Shown piece after piece: positions 1 to 5,811 of a stretch of DNA of 7,571 bases. The DNA comes from Acidisarcina sp. (GTDB lineage Bacteria; Acidobacteriota; Blastocatellia; Pyrinomonadales; Pyrinomonadaceae). Each line of letters opens with the position of its first letter. Within the stretch, counting starts at the first letter, position 1. The notes under the pieces are model-generated. The model worked only from the letters and a program-made list of their open reading frames with translations. It did not search any database and was not told where the DNA came from. The stretch is taken from the NCBI GenBank assembly GCA_021155145.1, contig JAJNPX010000190.1:1-7571 (forward strand). The letters are read 5' to 3'. The translations under genes and the position numbers were made by a program.

Positions 1-1795
1 TCATGACAGCGCGGCGGCCCTCGTGGTTGACGGCGAAATAGTCGCCGCAGCCCAGGAAGAGCGTTTCACGCGTATCAAACACGACTTTGAGTTTCCGACG
101 AATGCCATCAAGTATTGCCTGGAGGAGGGCGGCCTTTCCCCGGATCGGCTCGACGCGGTGGTCTTTTACGACAAGCCTTTCTTAAAATTCGAGCGGTTGA
201 TGGAGACTTATCTCGCGTATGCTCCATTTGGCCTTCGTTCGTTTATGATGGCCCTGCCCTTGTGGCTAAATCAAAAGCTTTTCCTGCCTCGCGAGATAGA
301 TAAGGGGCTGGACGACAAGTATGAAGGGCCGATCTATTTCACCACTCACCACGCATCGCACGCGGCGAGCGCGTTCTTTCCATCGCCGTTCGAGGAGGCG
401 GCAATAATAACATTTGACGGGGTCGGCGAGTGGAGCACGACGACTTGGGGCCTTGGCCGCGGAAATAAGATCGATCTCTTGAAGGAGATCAGGTTCCCGC
501 ATTCGCTCGGCCTGCTGTACAGCGCGTTTACCTATTACACCGGTTTCAAGGTGAATTCCGGTGAGTACAAACTAATGGGCCTCGCCCCGTACGGCGAGCC
601 AAAATACGAACAGCAGATCCGCGACCATCTAATCGACATCAAGGACGACGGATCATTCTGGCTCGACCAGGATTACTTCAATTACTCGGCCGGCCTTACA
701 ATGACGGGGCCGAAATTTCACAGCCTTTTTGGCCAGCCGCCGCGTGATGCCGAGACCAAACTCACCCAGTTTCACATGGATATCGCCGCCAGCGTACAGA
801 GGGTCACCGAAGATGTGATGATGAGGATCGTGCGGCACGTTCACCGCGAGACCGGAATGGAAAACCTGTGTATGGCGGGCGGCGTCGCGCTGAACTGTGT
901 TGCGAACGGGATCGTCGAACGCGAGGGGCCGTTCAAGAATATATGGCTGCAGCCGGCCGCCGGCGACGCCGGGGGAAGCCTCGGCGGAGCACTATTTGCC
1001 TGGTATCAGCTTATGGACAATCCACGTCGGCCGCAGATGCCGGACAGCCAAAAGGGATCGTACATCGGGCCGAGCTATTCCAACCATTCGATCGGGCAGT
1101 ATCTTGAGTCGGTAAATGCTGTCTCCAGGCAGTATCAGGACGAAGCCGAGCTTTGTCGAACCATCGCGGAGCTTCTCGATTCTGGAAAGGTGGTCGGCCT
1201 GTTTCAGGGAAGGATGGAGTTCGGCCCGAGGGCTCTCGGCGGCCGGAGCATAATCGGCGATCCGCGCGACGAGGCCATGCAGTCCAAGATGAATCTCAAG
1301 ATAAAGTTTCGCGAGTCGTTCCGGCCCTTTGCCCCGAGCGTCCTGGCCGAACGGGCCTCCGATTATTTCGACTTGGATACTGAAAGCCCTTATATGCTTC
1401 TCGTGGCACCGGTCAGGGAATCGATACGCAAGACCGCGGCCGAAGGCGACAAAGATCTCTTTGGCATCGATAAGCTCAACGTGCCGCGGTCGGAACTTCC
1501 GGCTATCACCCACGTGGACTACTCCGCACGGATCCAAACCGTTGATTCGGCACGAAACCCGCGATACTATAAGATCATCAAGGCATTCGAGGATCTGACG
1601 GGATGCGGGGCCGTAGTGAACACGTCGTTCAATATACGCGGAGAACCGATCGTCTGCCGGCCCGAGGAAGCATATCGCTGCTTTATGTTCACGGATATGG
1701 ATGCTCTGGTACTTGAGGATCACATCTGCCTAAAGGAAGATCAGCCCGAGATGACGGGAGCGGACGAATACAAGAAGGAGTTTAAGCTGGACTGA
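1..1795 (+). CDS. NodU/CmcH-family O-carbamoyltransferase (5' partial)
   Basis: This family transfers a carbamoyl group from carbamoyl phosphate, via a carbamoyl-adenylate, to a hydroxyl on a sugar, antibiotic or natural product. The reading frame is open from base 2, beginning HDSAAALVVDG, the second half of the family's N-terminal signature. The gene therefore starts outside the window, probably lacking only about 10 residues; the GTG at 23 is internal. Counting from base 2, the Kae1-like N-terminal domain shows HHASH (about 116-120), FDGVGEW (138-144), GEYKLMGLAPYGEP (187-200), MAGGVALNCVANG (291-303) and QPAAGDAGGSLGGA (317-330). The C-terminal carbamoyltransferase domain shows FQGRMEFGPRALGGRSI (401-417), KFRESFRPFAPSV (435-447) and NTSFNIRGEPIV (540-551). 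All signature blocks are intact, so it is likely active. The 598-codon span is normal for the family. It heads a three-gene unit with DUF5989-like and SxtJ-like membrane proteins, as sxtI does in saxitoxin clusters. The acceptor substrate cannot be told from sequence. Confidence 0.95.
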   Translation, partial: HDSAAALVVDGEIVAAAQEERFTRIKHDFEFPTNAIKYCLEEGGLSPDRLDAVVFYDKPFLKFERLMETYLAYAPFGLRSFMMALPLWLNQKLFLPREIDKGLDDKYEGPIYFTTHHASHAASAFFPSPFEEAAIITFDGVGEWSTTTWGLGRGNKIDLLKEIRFPHSLGLLYSAFTYYTGFKVNSGEYKLMGLAPYGEPKYEQQIRDHLIDIKDDGSFWLDQDYFNYSAGLTMTGPKFHSLFGQPPRDAETKLTQFHMDIAASVQRVTEDVMMRIVRHVHRETGMENLCMAGGVALNCVANGIVEREGPFKNIWLQPAAGDAGGSLGGALFAWYQLMDNPRRPQMPDSQKGSYIGPSYSNHSIGQYLESVNAVSRQYQDEAELCRTIAELLDSGKVVGLFQGRMEFGPRALGGRSIIGDPRDEAMQSKMNLKIKFRESFRPFAPSVLAERASDYFDLDTESPYMLLVAPVRESIRKTAAEGDKDLFGIDKLNVPRSELPAITHVDYSARIQTVDSARNPRYYKIIKAFEDLTGCGAVVNTSFNIRGEPIVCRPEEAYRCFMFTDMDALVLEDHICLKEDQPEMTGADEYKKEFKLD

Positions 1796-1799
1796 GGAA

Positions 1800-1967
1800 A
1801 TGGCAAGAAGGAACAGTATATTGACGGAGTTCTATTCGTTTATCCGCGAGAACAAGGCTTACTGGATGACGCCTATCATCATCGCGGTCGTGCTGCTCGC
1901 GGGCCTGATCATTCTCGGCGCCATGGGCGGCGGTGCGGCGGCACCGTTCATCTACACTCTGTTTTGA
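1800..1967 (+). CDS. DUF5989 / SxtK-like small membrane protein
   Basis: This is a 55-residue protein beginning MARRNSILTEFYSFIRENKA. An amphipathic, charged N-terminus is followed by one hydrophobic helix at about residues 24-41 (TPIIIAVVLLAGLIILGA). It ends in a Gly/Ala stretch and PFIYTLF. The short length, the FxxFIRxxKxYWxxPIII start and the APFIYTLF ending match my recollection of the DUF5989 family, whose members sit beside NodU-type carbamoyltransferases (SxtK in saxitoxin clusters). The ATG lies 4 bases after the carbamoyltransferase stop. A GAGG at 1794-1797 overlaps that stop codon but is only 2 bases from the ATG, so translation is probably coupled to the upstream gene. The next gene begins 3 bases downstream. 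The molecular role of the family is unknown; a membrane anchor or partner for the soluble carbamoyltransferase is my inference. Its small size makes it easy to miss in automatic annotation. Confidence 0.82.
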   Translation: MARRNSILTEFYSFIRENKAYWMTPIIIAVVLLAGLIILGAMGGGAAAPFIYTLF

Positions 1968-1970
1968 TCG

Positions 1971-2402
1971 ATGCCGTTCGTTAAGCTCAACTGGAAACCG
2001 AATAGACGAGAGCTCCGTATGTTCGGGGCTATTTTCATGAGCGGGTTCGTCCTGATCGGCCTGGTCAAGTATCTGTGGCCGTTCGAGCGATTCATTTCAA
2101 AAAACGAGACGGCGGGGTTTTGGCTGATCGCCGTGGGGATCGTCGTCGGGGCGATAGGCCTGACGGGTTCGCGGCTGGCGATGCCTCTCTATTGGGCATG
2201 GCTTGGGATCGCGTTCGTGCTGGGCAACGTGATGAGCCGGGTGATAATCACGTTGATCTATTTCCTGCTCTTCACTCCGATGCGGCTGATGGGAAACCTG
2301 ATCGGCCGTGACAAGCTGCAATTGAAGAAGCCGAAAAAAGACTCGTACTGGCTTGATATCTCGCTGCCCAAAGAGGCCGAGCGCTACGAACGCCAATTTT
2401 AG
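1971..2402 (+). CDS. SxtJ-like membrane protein
   Basis: This is a 143-residue integral membrane protein. Hydrophobic segments lie at about residues 18-35, 49-66, 70-85 and 88-103, giving three or four helices. The C-terminal tail is cytosolic-looking and charged: FTPMRLMGNLIGRDKLQLKK (101-120), then KKDSYWLDI (122-130). A TP-x-RLxG-x-x-x-GRDxL-x-LK block followed by SYW is what I recall for the SxtJ family, found beside carbamoyltransferases in saxitoxin clusters and in bacterial polysaccharide loci. The ATG sits 3 bases after the DUF5989-like stop, with no visible Shine-Dalgarno site (the upstream bases are CTGTTTTGATCG), which suggests translational coupling. Its TAG overlaps the stop of the convergent thioesterase gene by 3 bases. 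The biochemical function is unknown. A membrane complex with the carbamoyltransferase is an inference from conserved neighbourhood only. Confidence 0.8.
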   Translation: MPFVKLNWKPNRRELRMFGAIFMSGFVLIGLVKYLWPFERFISKNETAGFWLIAVGIVVGAIGLTGSRLAMPLYWAWLGIAFVLGNVMSRVIITLIYFLLFTPMRLMGNLIGRDKLQLKKPKKDSYWLDISLPKEAERYERQF

Positions 2403-2800
2403 GTGCGGCCGATCGTCACCTTTTCCCTAAACTGGTTTATCGCAACGTAGATGACCTCGGCTTCGGTCACCTTCACTTTCTGGCCCTGATTACCAAACCT
2501 TTCGGCCTCAACGACCACATGGATCGTGATCGAGGTCTTGCCTACCTTCAAGGTCTCTGCGTAAAAGCTGACCAGATCGCCCATGAAAACGGGTTCGTGA
2601 AAGATGACCTCCTTCATCGCAACGGTCACGAAGCGGTCGTGGCGTGTGTGGCGAACTGCTTCGACCCCGCCGGCAACGTCAATATAACTCAGGATAATGC
2701 CGCCAAAGACCGTTCCGTGCGCATTTGTGTCGCGCGGCATCATGGTCAGGCGGATGGCGGCATTGCGTTCATCGACCGTACTGTGTATCTCGTCAGTCAT
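2399..2800 (-). CDS. Hotdog-fold acyl-CoA thioesterase (YciA/BFIT-like)
   Basis: This 133-residue protein is predicted to hydrolyse acyl-CoA thioesters to free fatty acid and CoA in the cytoplasm. It shows the single-hotdog YciA-type pattern. PRDTNAHGTVFGG (22-34) carries the N-x-x-G-x-x-FGG segment at the start of the central helix. It is followed by the likely catalytic Asp in SYIDVAGG (D41), then VIFHEPVFMGDLV (65-77) and KVGKTSITIHV (85-95). I chose the ATG at 2798-2800 over a start 12 codons further upstream. It forms an ATGA overlap with the stop of the upstream hydrolase, has AAAGG and GAGG just upstream (2811-2815 and 2805-2808), and gives the usual family length. It is the second gene of a two-gene minus-strand unit. 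Its TAA overlaps the TAG of the SxtJ-like gene. Chain-length preference cannot be read from sequence. Confidence 0.9.
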   Translation of the reverse strand: MTDEIHSTVDERNAAIRLTMMPRDTNAHGTVFGGIILSYIDVAGGVEAVRHTRHDRFVTVAMKEVIFHEPVFMGDLVSFYAETLKVGKTSITIHVVVEAERFGNQGQKVKVTEAEVIYVAINQFREKVTIGRT

Positions 2801-3456
2801 AAGTCCTCGACCTTTGCAATTTGTCTCTTCGTCCAATCACAGATCCCCTCGCGAAGCTCGTTCAGATGATCGTCAAAAAAATGTCCGCAATCAGAAAAAC
2901 TCAGAAGCTCGGCATCGGTGTTTTCGGCCACTTTCTCAAAAATGGTCTTCAAATTCGCGAGGGAACCGAATTCATCCCGGTCACCGTGGACGAACAGGAC
3001 GGGTTTGCGAATATCGGTAAGAAATGAATAGTCGCCATACTTGTCGACGGGAGTGCCGATACTTATTAGCCGCACGACCCGCTCGTCATTCATACCTACG
3101 GCTATACCCGTCCTCGAGCCGAAGGAAAATCCGGCAAGCGTGATCGGCTCGCCGGGATACGTATCGGCAAGATAGGCGATCGCGTCGCGCACGTCTTCCA
3201 TACCGCCTTCGATCTCGTTGTGTGTACCGGTCGAGGAGCCGACGCCGCGGAAATTGAACCGGAGCGTGGTCAGGCCAGCATCGACCAGTCCGGCCGCCGC
3301 CCGAAAGACGACCTTATTGTGCATCGTCCCGCCGCCAAGCGGGTGTGGGTGACAGACCAGGCCGACGCCCGACGCCGTGCCGGCAGGTTCCTTTAGTATC
3401 GCCTCAAGCCGGCCGTGTGAAGCGGGGATGAAAAGATTGCCCTTCGGATACATCAT
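2797..3456 (-). CDS. Alpha/beta hydrolase (COG2945-like)
   Basis: This is a cytoplasmic serine hydrolase of the dienelactone-hydrolase-like group, about 219 residues, and it has no signal peptide. Visible landmarks are HPHPLGGGTMHNKVV (37-51), the family's oxyanion region; RFNFRGVGSSTG (67-78); and the nucleophile elbow GFSFGS (109-114) with Ser111. VHGDRDEFGS (156-165) supplies the probable acid Asp161, and DCGHFFDDH (189-197) supplies His192. The triad order Ser-Asp-His is intact. The start is uncertain: tandem ATGs lie at 3456 and 3453, and an in-frame TTG lies at 3495. I prefer the ATG pair because homology-like sequence begins at MYPKGNLFIP and the TTG extension reads as unconserved. No clear Shine-Dalgarno site precedes any of them. 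It overlaps the downstream thioesterase by four bases. The natural substrate is unknown; members are loosely annotated as esterases or hydrolases. Confidence 0.88.
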   Translation of the reverse strand: MMYPKGNLFIPASHGRLEAILKEPAGTASGVGLVCHPHPLGGGTMHNKVVFRAAAGLVDAGLTTLRFNFRGVGSSTGTHNEIEGGMEDVRDAIAYLADTYPGEPITLAGFSFGSRTGIAVGMNDERVVRLISIGTPVDKYGDYSFLTDIRKPVLFVHGDRDEFGSLANLKTIFEKVAENTDAELLSFSDCGHFFDDHLNELREGICDWTKRQIAKVEDL

Positions 3457-3578
3457 CAAAGGTTCGATTCTAGGTCGCGCAATTTGGCAAGGCAAACCCT
3501 TTGATTAGATAATTCGCCGGTATTCGTGGTACTTTTTTCAATTAATTCGGCTATTTTTACGGCAGTTTCACAGCAATA
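3457..3578. other. Divergent intergenic region
   Basis: This 122-base stretch between the minus-strand hydrolase unit and the plus-strand GT-C unit is the only non-coding gap of any size in the window. It is visibly richer in A and T than its flanks, with runs such as TTTTTT near 3533-3538 and ATTTTTA near 3553, which fits a promoter region for both directions. A plausible forward sigma-70-type promoter is given separately. In the reverse direction I see only a lone -10-like hexamer (TCTAAT, the complement of 3504-3509) with no acceptable -35, so the reverse promoter is not defined. Confidence 0.55.
3484..3513 (+). promoter_or_regulatory. Candidate sigma-70-type promoter for the GT-C operon
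   Basis: TTGGCA (3484-3489) is separated by 18 bases from GATAAT (3508-3513). Each hexamer has one mismatch to the TTGACA/TATAAT consensus. Transcription would start near 3520, giving an untranslated leader of roughly 60 bases before the ATG at 3579. It is the only well-spaced pair I found in the gap. The consensus is the E. coli one, and the organism's own preferences are unknown. Confidence 0.4.
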
Positions 3579-5396
3579 ATGGAGCAGAACACAGAAGGCG
3601 GCATCGCCGCGGCACCGCCGAAAATGACCTGGAAACAATACCTTGAGTCAGAGGCGGCGACACGATTCGTTTATCTAATCTTCGGCTTTATCGCGATCGC
3701 GATGGTGCTGGGGTATCTGCAGTTCCGAACGTCGGCGATCTGCTGCGGAGATTGGGACGGGTATTATCACATTCGTTGGTCGTCGCTCCTCTGGGAAAAC
3801 TTCTCGCAGGGCAAATGGCTTCCTACATTCGAGTGGCTCCCGCTGACGGTGCTCAATCCTCAGCATTACAACGACCACCACTTTCTCTTTCACCTGGCTC
3901 AGATCCCATTCCTGTGGTTCTTTGAGCCGGTGATGGCGGCCAAGGTTGCCGCGGTCGTTTTTGGGACGTTGGCAGTTTTCTCGGTCTATTGGCTGCTCTA
4001 CCACTATAAGGTCGATTATCTGCTGGTTTGGCTCGCGGCGATCCTGACGTGCGCGAACATGTTCTATTACCGGATGAACATGGCAAAGGCCCCGCCGCTG
4101 ACCATCATTTTTACCATTGCGGGCATTTATTTTCTCTTCGAGCGACGGTACATTTGGCTGCTGCCGCTGATGTTCGCATTTGTCTGGACGTACAGCCTGT
4201 TTCCGCTTCTCTTTTTCGCGGCGGTCATTTGGACCATCATACTCGCCTGGAATGAACGCCGGTTCGAGTGGCGCCCGCTGGCATACACGACCGCCGGCAT
4301 GATAGCCGGGAACGTGGTCAACCCTTACTTTCCGAACAACATCACGCTGTTCATCGAACATTTCTGGACCAAATTCAAGGTAGGCAGCGATTTTGCGGTG
4401 GCCGTCGGCGGGGAATGGTATCCCTACACAGGGATGGAACTGCTCACCCATTTTCCTGTCGCGATGCTGGCGATGCTGCTCGGGTACATCTTCTTCATGC
4501 CGCGCAGCGGAAAGCTCCCCGAAAAGGCGACGTTCTTCCTGATGTTCGTCTCTATATTGTTCGCGGCCCAATTTCGTTCGAAGAGGTTTGCCGAGTATTT
4601 TCCGCCGTTCGCCGTTCTCTTTTTTGCGTTCAGTCTTCAGGCATTTCGCCAGCCCAAGGCGGTCGAACTGCCTGACGAATTCAGGCGCGACATCGAGCCG
4701 CTCCTGGATGTCGATAAAAAGCCTGCAAGCCAAACGCTGCTTCTAAGTCTGCGGGAAGCGGCCGCCTGGACCATAGGCATCGTCCTCGCGATCTATTTTC
4801 TGGTCAACATCACCGGTTTTCACAGGTTCGGGATTGACCAGGAGGGATTAGCCGAAACGATCAGCGGCAACGAGCCGCACGACCGTTATCAGCGTGCGAT
4901 GACCTGGGCTATCGGGACCGATACGAAGGGTAAAGAGAACATTCCGGCAGGCGAGAGAATCTTTAACGCGAACTGGGACGACTTTCCGAAGCTTTTCTTT
5001 TTCGACACCAAACACACATACGTTTACGGGCTGGACCCCAACTATCTCTACTCTCAGAACCCGGACCTGTATAAACTATTGCTTGAAATTACCGGCGGGA
5101 AGGTCGAAGACGCAGCGCCCTTGATCCGGGAGAAATTCGGATCAAATTATATCTTCACGGACGCGAAAGAGAACGAGGACATGGTCGCAAAGCTTCTGGA
5201 CAGCGGTTGGGTCGATATGGTCTATGAAGATGATGAGGCCCGAATAATGAGGATAAGGGCGGAAAAGGGAGAACCGCCGAACGATACCGACGACAAGCCC
5301 GAAACACCCGAAGAGAAGGAGGAACTCGACCGGCTCGAAAGAACTGAAAATGCGAACGGAAACACTCAAGCAAACGAAGATGAGCCCGATCGGTAG
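3579..5396 (+). CDS. STT3-like GT-C membrane glycosyltransferase (putative)
   Basis: This 605-residue multi-pass protein looks like a GT-C enzyme, the class that uses lipid-linked sugars on the outer face of the membrane. An N-terminal helix (about 30-47) leads to an extracytoplasmic loop with DWDGYYHIR (58-66). It resembles the catalytic acidic D-x-D/DxYYHxR motif of STT3/AglB oligosaccharyltransferases. DHHFLFHL (99-106) recalls their second acidic/His motif. About 8-10 more helices follow to about residue 355, including NPYFPNN (248-254) and RFAEYFPPF (336-344), with a last helix at about 393-411. Residues 412-560 form a soluble domain containing GERIFNANWDDFPKLFFFD (458-476) and YVYGLDPNY (481-489). 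The tail (561-605) is Glu/Asp/Lys-rich and probably disordered. I see no WWDYG-type sequon-binding motif, so true oligosaccharyltransferase activity is doubtful; a monosaccharide or other GT-C transferase is possible. It is the first gene of a four-gene unit, and no strong ribosome-binding site is visible. Confidence 0.68.
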   Translation: MEQNTEGGIAAAPPKMTWKQYLESEAATRFVYLIFGFIAIAMVLGYLQFRTSAICCGDWDGYYHIRWSSLLWENFSQGKWLPTFEWLPLTVLNPQHYNDHHFLFHLAQIPFLWFFEPVMAAKVAAVVFGTLAVFSVYWLLYHYKVDYLLVWLAAILTCANMFYYRMNMAKAPPLTIIFTIAGIYFLFERRYIWLLPLMFAFVWTYSLFPLLFFAAVIWTIILAWNERRFEWRPLAYTTAGMIAGNVVNPYFPNNITLFIEHFWTKFKVGSDFAVAVGGEWYPYTGMELLTHFPVAMLAMLLGYIFFMPRSGKLPEKATFFLMFVSILFAAQFRSKRFAEYFPPFAVLFFAFSLQAFRQPKAVELPDEFRRDIEPLLDVDKKPASQTLLLSLREAAAWTIGIVLAIYFLVNITGFHRFGIDQEGLAETISGNEPHDRYQRAMTWAIGTDTKGKENIPAGERIFNANWDDFPKLFFFDTKHTYVYGLDPNYLYSQNPDLYKLLLEITGGKVEDAAPLIREKFGSNYIFTDAKENEDMVAKLLDSGWVDMVYEDDEARIMRIRAEKGEPPNDTDDKPETPEEKEELDRLERTENANGNTQANEDEPDR

Positions 5397-5808
5397 TGTG
5401 GCGTTGGCCGGGGTAATCCTGCTGATGACGGCGTGTTCGCCTAACCAACGGATAGTGGATTCGTCGAGCGGCCGATCGGGCAACGCCCAAACGAATGCGG
5501 CGAGTACGCCGGTGAGGAGCTCGCTTGAGCAGGACGTCGACTCGATGAAAACTGCTGATTTTGTTTTCGTTTATGTCTTTCGCCGAAAGGACGGCCTGGC
5601 CCTCGATGCAGATGACAAACGGTTCGCGACTGAAACGGTGCCGGCGGAAATGAACCGGAGGATGCTCTCGGACGAAGGCCGAGCCATCGTAATCGGATCG
5701 AATTTTCGCATGCCGCCAGAGAATCTGGAGCTTCTGAAGAAGCGTTTTTCCTTTGAGGATCATTCACAGCCGGGTGCCGCCGATCCGCCGCCAGGGCCCA
5801 AACGGTAG
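5350..5808 (+). CDS. Putative lipoprotein of unknown function
   Basis: This is a 152-residue predicted lipoprotein that I do not recognise. Its signal peptide has a basic n-region (R2, K7, K10), a hydrophobic core (SVALAGVILL, 16-25) and a lipobox LMTAC with Cys29 as the lipidation site. A Ser/Thr/Asn/Gly-rich linker follows (about 30-57). A compact domain of mixed charge comes next (about 60-138), including DFVFVYVFRRKDG (70-82) and GRAIVIGSNFRMPPENLELL (110-129). The tail is Pro-rich. I chose the ATG at 5350 over the ATG at 5380 because the shorter form would lose every positive charge before the hydrophobic core. The chosen start lies inside the 3' end of the GT-C gene, overlapping it by 47 bases in another frame. 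The next gene begins 3 bases after the stop. Co-expression with the GT-C enzyme points to an envelope role, but no function can be assigned. Membrane anchoring is well supported; which membrane is not. Confidence 0.8.
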   Translation: MRTETLKQTKMSPIGSVALAGVILLMTACSPNQRIVDSSSGRSGNAQTNAASTPVRSSLEQDVDSMKTADFVFVYVFRRKDGLALDADDKRFATETVPAEMNRRMLSDEGRAIVIGSNFRMPPENLELLKKRFSFEDHSQPGAADPPPGPKR

Positions 5809-5811
5809 ATC

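Noticed and set aside
992..1723. Minus-strand open frame (243 codons) opposite the carbamoyltransferase
   Set aside because: It lies wholly within a gene whose conserved motifs fall in the plus-strand frame, shows no recognisable motif of its own, and is typical of antisense shadows in GC-rich DNA.
1..2402. Saxitoxin or other toxin biosynthesis cluster
   Set aside because: Only the carbamoyltransferase trio resembles the sxt genes. No polyketide synthase, amidinotransferase or Rieske oxygenase is present, and such trios also occur in polysaccharide loci.
3457..3495. N-terminal extension of the hydrolase to a TTG at 3495
   Set aside because: The extra 13 residues look unconserved, the AGGG upstream is only one base from the TTG, and the extension would cover the best forward promoter candidate. 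The tandem ATGs at 3456 and 3453 fit the family start better.
3693..3700. GCGATCGC octamers (also at 6133-6140), like the cyanobacterial HIP1 repeat
   Set aside because: There are only two copies, both formed by Ile-Ala-Ile codons (ATC GCG ATC GC) in membrane helices. Codon use explains them, and nothing else looks cyanobacterial.
3675..4733. Long minus-strand open frame (352 codons) opposite the GT-C gene
   Set aside because: Its translation is dominated by Arg, Glu, Gln and Asp without domain-like pattern, as expected for the complement of a hydrophobic membrane protein gene. The plus-strand frame has clear helices and motifs.
5155..5763. Minus-strand open frames across the GT-C tail and lipoprotein gene
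   Set aside because: The translations are Arg-rich and low in structure, with no motif or ribosome-binding site. The plus strand offers a clear signal peptide and lipobox.
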